A DNA stretch of 64,000 bases from Rhabditophanes sp. KR3021 (GCA_963281155.1 CAUJLY010000003.1:3596001-3660000); one strand, 5' to 3'. Positions 12,477 through 24,315 are shown, counted from the first letter of the stretch. Notes: a model not told the origin generated them from the letters alone. Numbers and translations are program-made.

Positions 12477-15400
12477 TTATGCCAAATAATGATATTCATC
12501 CTTGTTTTTTTCAGTTCTCTGGAGATATAACTTTTCAATTAATGATTCAATATTAGTTTTAATAAATGCCATGTCTGAAAAGAAACGTAAATAAATGTAC
12601 TTATTTTTTATTTTAAATATTTTGTGAAGTATTTATGACATCATGACAATTTAACTTTTTATCTTTATTAGAATATAAATTTGAATAACTTTAGAAGCTG
12701 CAGAATTAGCTCTACAAGAAGAGTGTTTGTTGGTAGTGGGTGGTGTTGAAGTTATATTGGAGAAGAATGGTTATGGTACAATTAAAAGCTACTTTCATGT
12801 TGATACTGAGAAATACCATGTTCATTGCTGTAAAAGGTTCGCAAATACGGAGTTGCAGTTACCAAGTACAAGAAAAACTCTGCAGCTTCGAGTCATCTTA
12901 GTAGTTTCCTGAGTAATAAATCTAGTCTAACATATTTATTTGTTTCGACTGATTCTTATCGTCATTGTGGAGTTATTAAAAAGTATTATGAGGAAGATGA
13001 TTTTAGAATTAAGCAAAGGCCAAGTATGGAATCCTTATACAAATCGGTAGAAGCATTCGAATTCCAACAAGATGAAAAGTTTAGTAAAACTTAAGCATCT
13101 GCCAACCTTACTATTTGGAATGATAGAACTTTGGCAGAAGTTAAAGAAGGTTATAAAAGTAGCAAGGGAAAGCATCGCCTATGGATGATTGAATCATGGT
13201 AGCAAATTAAAGCACAAGTTTATGAGCGAGATTGTAAAAATAAAGAGTTTGGTGAACTAGTTGTAAACATATTCGAACTGTTGGAGAATGAAAAACAAAG
13301 GGCATAATTTATTCTGAATATTGTCCATATTACGAAGATGGTTAAAAGCCAAAAGGCCATGTTTCAGAAAGAACTTGTAGACAACGTGTGCTCAAGCTGC
13401 AATTTAAATGAAGAACTAAAGAAAAAGTCAAAAGAATTCATTCGGAAGAGATTTTTGGATGCTGCTGATGTGAGTTTAGATGTTCAACTCAGTTATTTAT
13501 ATCTCTATTTAGGAATTTAAGAAGTTACCTAAAGATTGTTGCAAGCAATATATTCAAAAGAGAAGTTTGCTAGAGCCGTGGTTTTGGCAATGAAGCATGT
13601 CATTAGCAGAAGTCGCCTAGAAATAACTAATGGCAAACAGCTCAATCTATGAAGTCTGTTCAGCTCCTCTATCCGGATACTCAAAAACTGTTAGGAGATT
13701 ATTTTTACCAATGCTTGTTGGATGAGCATAAAACTTACACAATACAACCTATTGCAAATCCTAATGCTGAATCTACTATTGTGAAAGGTCTCAAGTATGA
13801 ATGTGAGCTGTACAACCACAGTGAATGACTACGCATGTTGGCCCTACTATTTTAAAAAAAGACTATGCTCTCGGTTGAGAAGAGAGATCGCCATGACTTT
13901 TGAGCAAGAAATGAAAATGCCCAATGATGAGTTGGGCAAAAGCTTAGGCATGAATTAAAGAACGAAAGTCCCGTAATGTTCTCATGGGCAAACAAAGTGT
14001 CTATGTCTTGTTGGATCTACCTCCTCATCTGAATGTTAAGGATTGCTATAAACATTACCTAAAATAAAAATTAAATTAGATGATAGGGTCATTAGGGTCA
14101 TGAGTACCTGGAGAAAAGCGATTTTTAGTCTGTTCAATAACCTCATTTACTAAAGCAGCATGTTTCATTGTTTTTCTGGTTTTCATTATTCTTACAATGG
14201 CACATTCCATATAATATTTACGATCGTGCATAATATCACTGCTTATTTGTTCAATTTCTTTTTCAATAAGCTTTTGCTGTTGTGGTTGAGGGAGTCTGAA
14301 CTTTAATCTCTTGCCCTGGTAATTCTTATTCAAGGATATTAAAGTATTACCATCAAAAAGAGGCGCGTTGGCTAGAAGTAGAAATTGATCCACAAATATT
14401 CTTAAATTCTTAACAACTATATCCAATGGCAAACTTGTTCTTTGGACCATTTCGTCAACACTCATTTCGTCTACATTTTCAAACTCCAGCCAAATTGAAG
14501 ATTGGTTTAGGGACATGGAAATAATATATATTTTTACAGGTGTGAAGTATTTGATATCAACGGAAAACATATGATACAACCAACACAATTTCCTCCCATT
14601 GTGTTTTTTATCGTAAAAGGACTCAAAGTCACCAATTGAAGTCTTAAGAGTGCTGGAAACATTCAAAGGAACAGGAGTTGTAGGTTGTCCTTCCGTAGAT
14701 CCCAAATTGTTAGTATTTGTAAAAGTTGAGTTGTAAGGCCAGGCACAAGCTTGTAAAACGTTGAAATTAATTGAATTTTCACCATGAGAATTCTTTACCT
14801 TTTCAGTGTCTAGGAACTCAATTGTCAAATCTTTACTTGCACTGATGTCTGCAAACATTCTGCTCAGTTTACTAGTAAATTCATAGCCACACGTTTCCTT
14901 CAGCTTTAAAATCATACACTCTTCGTTTTCATGGTTTGAAGAAAGATTGTAAATCAAACGATTAGATAGCATTTTTGAATAATATTTTTGGAAACTATCT
15001 TTATCTTCAATGAACTTGAAAATAATTATTGCATTAGAAAGCGACTGTTCAATATCCATTTCATTAGTATTTCTGTTTTTTCTCAATAAATTGTCCGTAT
15101 ATCTAGAATGTTTTAGAAAATTTATATTGTTCCTTTAAAGGTAAGTTTTAAGTAAACTACGTACTATAGGTTTCTTTTTAAAACTACATTGTTTTGAATT
15201 TTTAATATTAGTTACTTTCAAATTTGTTGTCATTTGTAATGTACTTAAGTTGTTATTACCTTATCACGTTTGCTAATTGCTGTTTCTTTATTTTAGTTGA
15301 CCGTGTACTCAACTGGAGATAACTATGCATAAGGATTATGTTAAGAACGAATTTAAGAAGATTCCCAAAAGAAACAAGAATGGAATGACTTTGCCAAAAG

Positions 15401-17050
15401 GAAGAGAGGATTGCTAAACACTTTCAGATCTACAATTGTGCTCTTAAAAACGGTGATTTGTTCGACAGAAAGGAATCACGAATGGACAAGATTAAGAACC
15501 ATCCAGCAGAAACTCTCCGTCTTAAGCTTCCGGTGCTTACTAAAAAATTCGCTGAGAATCTTGAGTATGTCTTAATGGAAAGATTTAATGACCCGATCAC
15601 CCATTGTGATCATGACAAATGCTCAATTCTGCCAATACATGTGCAGTCGCTGACATCTTGGTTGAAAGGATGTTTAAACTCAAGATGACTAATGGATAAT
15701 TTAATTATGTTTTGATTCCCTACTTAAATAGTTTTGGTTTAATAAATATTTTGACTCACCTAGATAATTTTTCACTTGCACGAGGCAACAACTTGGGATC
15801 TTCCTTATGATTGACAATATGGTTCATAGCTTTTTCTAGAGCTGAGACGAATTCATTTAAGCCATTAAAAATATTTATAACCATGCCATTGTATTTCGTG
15901 TGGACTTCAATGATATTGGAAACAAATGCTTGCGGCGTAATTTCAGTCTGATCAAACCATACTTTCTTTAATCCTTCTTCTTTAATTTTTTCTTCAAACT
16001 CAGCGAGCAATTTAGTAAGGCCATGAGGTTTTATTGGCTCCAATAAAATATACAAATTTTTCAAATTTTTCTCGTCCTTTTCATACAAAATCCTCTTAAT
16101 ATTTTCATCAAATTTAGCCTTATTGCGGTCAACCAATAACTTGGAACATAAATTATGAATCTTAATTTCACTTGTTTGATGTAAAAACATCTTAGCTCGT
16201 CTTCTTTCCTTTTCAATTTGATCAATTACTTTTTTCATGTAATCAGCAAATGTTAAATTGACAAATTCAGAAGCAATTAGAAGATCACAATAAGTTTCTG
16301 TTTCTGCCAAGTATAACTTTTCGAAATTTTCACAATAATATTGTCTGACAAGTGAGGAAGGGTCAGTGGCGAAAGACTGGATTTGTCGAGTCTGCATTCT
16401 GTCAACACGGTACTCATCAATCATAACAAATGATTGCACAGCTTCAAAAGTAGCATCAATATATTGACAGCTGTTTCCTTTACGATGTTCACTTACAATG
16501 TTCAAAAGAGCATTTGACAAACGTTTTTCAATTTGACATAACATCACATCGCGCCAGATATCCAGACTAAGACATCCGATTTCTTTTCTTTCAATTGTAT
16601 TTCCAGCATCAAGATTAGCCATGTCATTGTTTACTGGTTGACTTTTAGGCTTAATTGTCTTGTTTAAGAATCTAAGAGTATTCGTTTTCAAGATAAATAA
16701 GGTGCACGTTTTTTAACTTACGTAAACAGATTATGAAGATAACTAGCCGATTTATGATATTGCTTCCATAATACGTTGTAGTTTTGAATCAAATCTTCCC
16801 CTTGCAGAGTAGTTAATTTGTCGGCCAAGTCAGCTACATATTTTGTCAGGCACGCAGAAATGGCATCATGTAATTTGATAGTCAAGGGTTCCGGAATGGC
16901 AACACACAACTGATAAATATCAGCAAAGCAGTAATCCCATTCTAGTTTTGAAATTGTTTCCATAGTGAGAATACTCAAAATATGGTGTTCCAACTCCTTC
17001 CATTTTATCTCAAAATCCTCTGCTTTAGGTCTTAAAGATCCAACGGCCAT
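12477..17050 (-). CDS. CUL2: Cullin-2-like ubiquitin ligase scaffold
   Basis: Four exons on the minus strand: 17050-16722, 16671-15760, 15102-14108 and 12574-12477. They join in frame to 777 residues (human CUL2 has 745). Cullins link a substrate adaptor (Elongin B/C for CUL2) at the N-terminus to the RBX RING protein at the C-terminus. The N-terminus (SLRPKAEDFEIKWKELE, FADIYQLCVAIPEPL) resembles CUL2 more than CUL1 or CUL5. The cullin-homology core has CGYEFTSKLSRMFADIS, and the NEDD8 acceptor region reads AIVRIMKTRKT. Without its last exon the protein would stop after NRFSPG. The missing winged-helix end (SLIEKLYLQRTE, ending DEYHYLA) is at 12574-12477, beyond a 1533-nt intron. Introns 2 and 3 each contain an antisense element. 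An AG lies 4-5 nt before the ATG. Confidence 0.93.
12691..14067 (+). pseudogene. Long antisense nested element, family 1, in CUL2 intron 3
   Basis: About 1.4 kb of protein-like sequence on the plus strand, opposite to CUL2 and filling its last intron. Recognisable stretches include KKYYEEDDFRIKQRPSMESL, WNDRTLAEVKEGYKSSKG, ELLENEKQRA and AVVLAMKHVISRSRLEIT. The C-terminal SVYVLLDLPPHLN matches family-1 copies (VLVDLPAGVD in PSKH1, YLLLDVPTNVD in BAG1). Frame changes occur near 12850, 13640 and 13830. In-frame stops are mostly TAA or TAG. The natural end appears to be TAA at 14065-14067, overlapping an AATAAA. On the other strand this A-rich end forms the TTTTATTTTAG acceptor of the CUL2 mini-intron. 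This is the longest family-1 remnant; function unknown. Confidence 0.6.
14053..14070 (-). promoter_or_regulatory. Recursive splice site in CUL2 intron 3
   Basis: Read on the minus strand, CUL2 intron 3 starts with a 49-nt mini-intron (14107-14059) ending TTTTATTTTAG and followed at once by GTAATG (14058). The remaining 14058-12575 holds the antisense element. Third instance of this arrangement in the window. Confidence 0.6.
15234..15699 (+). pseudogene. Antisense nested element, family 2, in CUL2 intron 2
   Basis: Plus-strand remnant in the 657-nt CUL2 intron 2. ATG at 15325 starts a protein with KKIPKRNKNGMTLPKG. After a frame change near 15415 it continues as NGDLFDRKESRMDKI, then ends after another frame change with ADILVERMFKLKMTNG and TAA at 15697-15699. 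The same blocks in the same order occur at 46459-47074 in BAG1 intron 3. The sequence before the ATG is also conserved, including a CTAAT branch-like box and TTTATTTTAG|TTG at 15286-15299, so the element seems to carry its own spliced 5' leader. AATAAA follows at about 15741. Protein not recognised. Confidence 0.6.
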
Positions 17051-17681
17051 TTTCTACAATTGAATGAGTATATAAAATATAATTAAGTATAATATGCAGA
17101 ATCGATATTAAAAAGTAACGAATTAAGCACAAGTCATGTGAGATAACCGGATAAATGAGAAACTTAACTACAATTCATTTTAGTCAAGATATCAATAGTA
17201 TGGCAATATCGCATAGGATTAGATGCATTGTGCCCCAACACCTTTGTCACAAGAAAATATACAGAGCCAATATTAGTAAAGAAAGTTGTATTAAAATTGT
17301 ATATTTAGACTAAACGAAAAATATATTATATTGTAATATGGTATTTTTTACAAAAGAAGTAAAAATGCACCATCATTCACTTGCAAATTAAATGATCGTG
17401 ATATACTATTTTTGACTATTAAAAAGGTGCAATATATACGATTGAATAATTGCGATAACAAAATAATGAATCAATGGAAAAATAGAATGCATTATGATAT
17501 TTTTACAACTGCGATATCCTACTAAACAACTTAAGACAGCGTAAAAGGCATACACGTTTTACATATAGACATCTGTCCAAGACAATCGAAAGTGTTTATT
17601 TTAGAGTTAATAAAAAATTGTCAATTTTAATGGACGCATGATATTATTAAAAAGTCACCGAGTCTTTAAATGAATATTAGA
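17051..17681. other. Intergenic spacer upstream of CUL2
   Basis: AT-rich sequence with no open frame of interest. It probably holds the CUL2 promoter near 17051-17200 and the 3' end of the broken gene to the right. Confidence 0.5.
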
Positions 17682-18884
17682 TTATTCATACTCAGTAGCA
17701 GTTGGTTCAGCATCAATTATATCAGCTTTGAAATACTTAGAAGTGACTACCTAAAAAACGACTAAATTCAAAGCAAGGGCTCCATTGTCGACTCTGACTA
17801 AAATTCTAGCCTTGTTGTTCTTGGATAATACTCCTCGTATTGTACGCTCCAACCTAACCAAAGGATACTTCTTTTCATTAGCAGCTGCTTTAAATTCAGG
17901 TTGATTTTGAAGTAGGAAAACTCTGTTACATGAGTCGAAAACCTTTTTGATAGTAGATTGACTCCTATCTTCTACTTTTCCCTCCACGTTTGGTTGGGCC
18001 TTCTGGTTTGCTTTGAATTGAGGTGAGAATGTTATTGCAGAACACTTGATAAGCACCTTCGTCAATGCCAGGGAATCTTTGAGAAATAATTTCATTGTCT
18101 TGATCAAAGATGGACAAAGTAAAATGATCCACAAAATCAACTTGGTATCTTTCTTTATCAGGAATAGCAGGTAAAACAGTAATCGGTTTAACCAACTTTG
18201 CAGCGATTGCCTTTCTCTTGGCAATTTCTTCAGATTCATGCTTCATTCTTGTTGACTTCATAAATGGAATAAAGTCTGGATCAAAGAAAGTCAGCAGAGC
18301 TCGGTTAACATCTGATTCAGCAAGGCAAACACGAAATTGAAAAAGTCAATATAAGGTAACTCACGCATAAAGACAAAGTTTAGGTAAAATGACACTCCAG
18401 GGAAATTAGCCAACTGAGTAGTAATGATCTCGAAAAATTCCTTGTATCTTGGGTACTTCTTGAACTGATACAAAACATCATAAAACTTGGAGGTATGAAG
18501 TATCTTCTCAAATTGGCGATCACCATATTTGTTTGAAAACAATTGACTGTACAAGTCAATATTACAAGAGGGCAAATTTTCAAGCAAAGCTCTTTCTCTG
18601 ATGTGGTGTGGAAATATATTGAGTGCGGCAATTATGAAGTTCTTATCCATGTATGGCTTGAACATTTCATAATAAACTTTGCATAATTCAAATTTCCCAA
18701 GCAACGCCAACTAAGCCAATGACGTCACCTCCTTATCATTGGTGTCAATCTTTTGAATCAAACGACTCAACTATTCATCAGCATTTGGCACCATATAGTA
18801 TTCTATGATTTCATACTTGTAAGTCATAAAGTGTTGGACAGGCAAATTGTCTAAATCCAATTTAACAGAATCTTCGAACGCCAT
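17682..18884 (-). pseudogene. Broken gene of unknown function, about 400 codons
   Basis: Minus-strand coding sequence from ATG at 18884 to TAA at 17682 with no introns. In its first frame two TAG codons interrupt it, at about 18771 and 18709. A one-base frame change follows near 18305 and another near 17995. A third in-frame TAG lies near 17753. Between breaks the translation is clearly protein-like, for example LGKFELCKVYYEMFKPYMDK, YQFKKYPRYKEFFEI, DFVDHFTLSIFDQDNEI and VRLERTIRGVLSKNNKARIL. I do not recognise the family. It lies between the CUL2 and ELP1 starts, not in an intron I can define. It could be a retrocopy, a virus-derived gene or a relative of the nested elements. Confidence 0.6.
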
Positions 18885-19344
18885 ATTTTAAAACAAATTT
18901 ATGGCAATGAGAAACTGCAATGTAATGACAAAAATGCTGTCGTGTCAAGAAACATATAGTGTCATTAAACGAAATGCTGTACATTTGATTACATCACAAT
19001 AATATGTTTATATTCAAGCTTTGTTACCTGAGCACGTAAACAAAATATAATTTTGCATATAATAACCATTTATTAGAGTGAAACAGTATATAATCAGTCC
19101 AATCAAGTAATTTTTCTGCTTATCAAAGAATCATTTTAAAACTATTTAAAACTTCTAAACACTACTTGTATCATTTAAGTTACATAAATACTCATTTAGA
19201 CTATTTTTTACATCACAATAATCATGTTCCAAATGTCCACGCGTGCGGATAGTCGTATAGCCAAGTTGTCATGATGTTTAACTACGGCGCGGCCTGCTTT
19301 TTAAATAAATGTATTTTTTATAAAGAATATCAAACGCATTTAAA
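18885..19344. other. Spacer upstream of ELP1
   Basis: No coding sequence seen. It lies between two divergent starts and presumably contains the ELP1 promoter. A GC-richer patch (GTCCACGCGTGCGGAT) at about 19235 stands out in the AT-rich background. Confidence 0.45.
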
Positions 19345-22300
19345 ATGAAGAATATTCTGTTATATGAAACTTTCTCAAACTTCGGATCAAAAGACATTGA
19401 TCAATTGAAAGGTAAATTTAAATATAATACATTTGATTAATTTTTTTGTTTAGATGCGGAAACATTTTGTGTTGACTCGTTATCAAATGTTGTCTACGTG
19501 GCCTTACCATCGAGTATTCTCGCCTTTTGTTTGAACACTAAACTTGTATGTTTACTGAATTTTAGTATTTAATATTAATTGATAATTTAGGTCATTAAAA
19601 CTATTAGCTGGGGCGGAACAAGAAATCCTGAATCAGGAAATACCACCCCAGTCTCTTTTGACTTCTTGCAAGACGATTTCCAGCTTTGTGCTATTCTCAG
19701 AAACGGAACCGTTGTGTTAATTGATCTAACATCAAATACCCTGACTTGTCCAGCTGAAATTACCACAACTGTTAAAGGGGCGTCATGGTGTTTGGATTTT
19801 CAAAGCGTTATTTTGGTTACGAATGAGAAATTGTACCACTTTACGAGAGATTTCAATTTACTTAATGAAGCTGATTTGGCCCCTGCTGAAGTTGGCAAGG
19901 ATCAACTTATGACTATTGGATGGGGTACCAGAGAGACCCAATTTCAAGGTTCAGCTGGGAGAAAGGCATTGAAAGAAAATGACTATGAAAGAATTGCCAC
20001 TCAAATAAAAAATTATGATGACCCCGAAAAAGTAATTATTTCTTGGCGTGCAGATTCCGCATTCTTTACTGTTAGCAGTGTTGAAGAGATGGCAGTAAGT
20101 GAGGGCGGCACTGGATTTACGCGAGTAATGCGAACATGGAGTAGGGAAGGTGAATTTATGGCTCAATTTGAAACTTTAGCTGGTATCGAACCAGTCATGG
20201 CAATGAAGCCAGTTGGAAATTATATTGCTACTGTTAGAACGTTGAATGAAAAGAGAGTACTCCGTTTTTATGAAAGAAATGGGCAGATTCGTCATAACTA
20301 TGATATCACAAACAGTATTCCTGTTACTGACAAAGTTATTTTGAATTTGAGTTGGAACACTGATGGAACGATCTTGTCGTTTCATGTAAAAGACATCAAT
20401 ACCAACAAAGAAGAAATTCAGTTTTGGACAGTTTCCAATTATGATTGGGCTATCAAGTATTGTTTCCAGGCCCCTTTTGAAATCGCTCAAACAAAATGGA
20501 ATGATGTGGATCCTCAAAACTTCAAATATCTCCTCAAGAATGGGTTATTTGCCTCCATTTTCTTAGATCCCAAGCATTACAATGTGTGTGAAATGAATGC
20601 AATTGTAGTTAATGGAAATGAAATCAGAGTGACTAATTTGAATGTCGCACCAATTCCACCTCCAATGTCATTATATCAATTGAAGCTCAAAGAATGTATT
20701 AATTTCGTTTCTCAAGATCCCTCAGGAAAGTTAATGGCTCTAAGTAGTGACAATTTGCTAAATATCTTTCAATTAGAGAATGACAGATATAAGATTGTCA
20801 AAATTGTTGATTTAAAGCAAATTCTGGAAAATATTAATTGTGGATTCGTTTTTGATATTAGATTTGCAACATCATCTTCAATCACTTTCATTTTTCAATT
20901 AGGAAGCTACCAAATGATGCGCATGGACCTTGAGACTCTTGCATTGGAGACAATTTTTACTACTGACGTTTACAATGTCATATCATTCATCCCTTTGCAG
21001 TCTATTGCTAATTTCTACATTTTGCAAACTCAAAATGGAGATTGGTTCCAATATGGCAATGAAAATAATGAATTCGAACCATTCATTTTTGATGGGAAGC
21101 AGGTTCAACTAAGGACATATGATTCGCATAATAGTCAATATCTTGAGAAGGAAGGAATTTTGATTTCACTCACTAATACTGGCCAATTGTTATTCAATGA
21201 CAAGAATATTAGTTCTGCTGTTGGGTCATTCTGCGTTGGTGATGAGTTTGTGTTGGTAACATCACTTTCCAACCTGCTCTACTGCTTCCCCAGGGAAACC
21301 TTGAAAAACATAACGACTTTACCAAGTACAGGTAGAATGGTTGAAAGAGGCTCAAGATTAGTTTCCTTTGACCCAAGAGGAACTAGAGTATGGCTTCAGA
21401 TGCCTAGAGGAAATTTGGAAACAATTCAACCCAGAACAATGCTGTTGTTCGAACTGAAGAAACTTTTCGACCAAAACGAATGGAAGAAAGCTCATATTGA
21501 AATGAGAAGACATAGAATAGATATGAACTTGATGTTTGATCACGACCCCAAAAGTTCCTATTGAATATTCCAAACATAATTGATCAAATTAATGATGCCG
21601 ACTTACTAAACTTGTTCATTATGACGTTGACTGATCAATTGTCAACCACTTCCATGTTTGCCGAATTATATCCAACTCACGTTGGTAAAACATTTGATAA
21701 CAAGATCAACATCATTTGTAATAGTTTCTTGGATTACTTATGGTCAATTAACCAAACCGACGCCCAGCGTATGAGGGGTTTATTTTCAACAGTTTTATCA
21801 TGTTATGTTAAGCAAAGCCCAAGTCTTTTGAAAGAAGCATTATACAAAATCAAGTGCCAAATGGCTACATTTGATAATAATGAAAGCTTTAAGTTCTTAG
21901 AAGATTCGTTGCGTCATTTACTTTACATGGTTGATGGAAACGCTCTTTTTAAGGAGGCCATTTCAACTTATGATTGGAAAATTGCTTTGAATGTTGCTGA
22001 ATGCTCCCAAAGAGACCCCAAAGAGTATATTCCTTTGTTGAATGATTTAAAGTCGAAGAAACCAGAGTGCTACCAAAAGTTTTGTGCGGACATGTATCTT
22101 GATCACGCCGAGTCTGCTCTTAAGCATATTGCATTGGCGATTGAAGAAGATAAGGAGAATGCCGACAATCATATGGAAGAATGCTTAAATTTGATAAAAT
22201 TCAAATCCTTATACTCTGCCAGTTTAGTGGTTTTCAAAGGAAAAGAAAGTTACGGTAAAATATGCAACTTTTACGGCGATTTTTTGGAAGCCAAGGGAAA

Positions 22301-23544
22301 GATCAGCGATGCCGCTATCATGTTTCTAAAATGCAACGAAATCGGTAAAGCTGTAGTGTGTTTTGAAAAGTCCAAGAATTGGTTTGAATGGTTGAAATAT
22401 GGAAAGATGCTCGGTTTCGATGATCAAAAAATCAAAGACACATTAAAGAGATTGGGCAATTTGCTAGAAGCATTAAGTGACCAAAAGGCCTCCATTCAAA
22501 TTCATACTTATCTTTCAACCCACTATGAAGACCAAAAACAGGAAAGTCAAAAGCGTCTGATCAATTTGTACGCTACAGTCAATGATTGGACTAGTGGATC
22601 GCGATTAGCTGCAGATGATAAGGCTCTACAAACATTATTCAATTTGAAACTCAAAGAACGTGCTCATAAATTGACAGCAGGTATCGACGCATGGAGAAAT
22701 TCTTTTAAAGAACATACTGAGAGATTGGCATTTTTGCGTACCGATAAACAGAGCAAAATCAAAGAATTGATGAATGCCGCCTTGGATGACGAAGGGTTTG
22801 AGATGCAAAGTGAAGCTTCCTCGACTATCTCAACCTTCTCTAAGATGTCCAAGATGTCAACTGCATCAGGAAGAAGAAAGAAGACAGTTGAAAAGAAAAA
22901 GAAACATATGAAAGTTGGGAGTCAATATGAAGATATTGGTTAGTTTAATATAAAATTATTCAAAATCGGGTTATCTATAATCTTTTGATTAATACAGCAC
23001 TTACTACATCTATGCTTGTTGTTAGTGAGGGTCAAGTAATTCAGATTATTATTTTTTAAGTAACATTAAAAGAAGAAGAATTAAAGCTTGTTTAGAAAAC
23101 TGATCATTTATTTATATTTTGCATAATAATTATGTTGCTATTTCAGGTCGTTTAAGTGAATTAAGAAACATTTGTAAATCTGTTGATAATCAGCAAGATG
23201 AAATGGTCTGTCTTCTACCAACCTTGTTATTATGGGATCTTATCGAAGAGGCAAGAACTTTACAGCTTCGTTTTGGCGAATTAATTGAAGAAATTGAGAG
23301 AAAGACAAAGCAAAATTGGCCATATTACATTAAGGCTTTCAACTTGCTTGGACCAATTCATGAAATTGTAAGTTTAGTAGTAAATTATTTTGATAATGGT
23401 AATACTTTTTAGTACCGTAAGGAAGATGGCAATATCGAGATGCCTGATGCAGGAGAAATGCCAGAAAGAATTTGCATCGAAAAAGAAATGATCCCTCCAA
23501 AAATTAGAACCAATATTACATGGAGATTAGACATGCTTAGATAA
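19345..23544 (+). CDS. ELP1: Elongator complex protein 1
   Basis: Five exons: 19345-19411, 19454-19545, 19591-22938, 23147-23367 and 23413-23544. About 1286 residues (human 1332). ELP1 is the scaffold of Elongator, which modifies wobble uridines of tRNAs in the cytoplasm. The N-terminal half is beta-propeller-like. The middle matches ELP1 (MRRHRIDMNLMFDHDPK followed by FLLNIPNIIDQ). The end has a basic KKKKH stretch, the ELRNI...TLQLRFGELIEE helices and the terminal PPKIRTNITWRLDML. The large exon breaks at 21549-21555: the first frame closes with TGA at 21562-21564 while the homologous sequence continues in another frame. Coding length is one base short of a multiple of three, so a lost A in the CCCCAAAAG run explains it. 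This may be an assembly error or a true mutation. KRTCAP2 follows 120-150 nt downstream. Confidence 0.93.
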
Positions 23545-23663
23545 TTTGTTACTTGTTATACGTTTTTTTGATTGTTGTTAAATCGTTATTTTTTGTCTAA
23601 TTTTGAACCCTTGACCGGTAGAAACCGATTGAATATTTGCACTATTTTATTTAAATTTAATTA

Positions 23664-24098
23664 ATGTTATCTCATTTGATCAAATTTTCTAGTATGACAA
23701 CTCACAAGAAAAGTGCACTTATCTCAATTTCAATTGCAGCAGCATTGATCAGTCTCCTTTTAGTTTTCAAAGGATATTTGGGAAGCTTCAAGGAAGGAAC
23801 ATTTTTTGGTGGTTTTATTGGATCAGTCATATTCATGTTTTTATTAACTGGAATTTCAAACTTAAAGAATCTTGATAACAAGTTCCAAAATTCGTCCGGA
23901 TACATTGACATTACAATTGCCCTTGGAATCGCCGTATTTGTCTCTTCAGCCGTTCACGGAGTCTCAATGACAGTTTCATTCTTGTTGTCTCTATTTTGGA
24001 TCTTCCTTTTGTCAAATATTTCTGACCGTCAGCATATTGGTCATTCTGCTCCAGCTTCATCTGGTATCGCCGCAGTCATTAAAAAAGCAAAGAAGTAA
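23664..24098 (+). CDS. KRTCAP2: Keratinocyte-associated protein 2 (OST subunit)
   Basis: Single exon. Two candidate starts exist: ATG 23664 (144 residues) and ATG 23694 (134 residues). The second is likelier. It follows an AG at 23691-23692 by one nt, and its length matches the human 136-residue form. KRTCAP2 is a small ER membrane subunit of oligosaccharyltransferase that docks the STT3A form to the translocon. Diagnostic segments are FFGGFIGSVIFMFLLTGISN, NLKNLD and VFVSSAVHGVSMTVSFLL. At least three hydrophobic segments are visible, with a basic KKAKK tail. Very close downstream of ELP1 on the same strand. Confidence 0.9.
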   Translation: MLSHLIKFSSMTTHKKSALISISIAAALISLLLVFKGYLGSFKEGTFFGGFIGSVIFMFLLTGISNLKNLDNKFQNSSGYIDITIALGIAVFVSSAVHGVSMTVSFLLSLFWIFLLSNISDRQHIGHSAPASSGIAAVIKKAKK

Positions 24099-24315
24099 TA
24101 ATTTATTGTCCCTCGTATTTTGAATAAATTTTTTGCTTTTCTGTAAATTCATTTATAAGTTCCTTATAATCTTTGATATTCAAACAAGTTTTCAATAACA
24201 AAGATGTAATTCACAGTAATTTTCTTCACTTTGAACAAAAAGTGAGGGGTCCTGATCAGAAAATTATTAGATGTGTTTGGGATAGTGTATATTAGTAGCG
24301 TCATTATTTATAGAA

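Noticed and set aside
14076..14110. CUL2 truncated before its C-terminal winged helix
   Set aside because: A donor at 14107 and an in-phase exon at 12574-12477 encoding the conserved cullin end show that the gene is complete.
19951..20517. Minus-strand open frames opposite ELP1
   Set aside because: Shadow frames of a well-conserved coding exon.
21561..21564. Programmed ribosomal frameshift in ELP1
   Set aside because: A CCCCAAAAG run with one missing base is more simply explained by an indel. No conserved slippery site or downstream structure was evident, and ELP1 is not known to use frameshifting.
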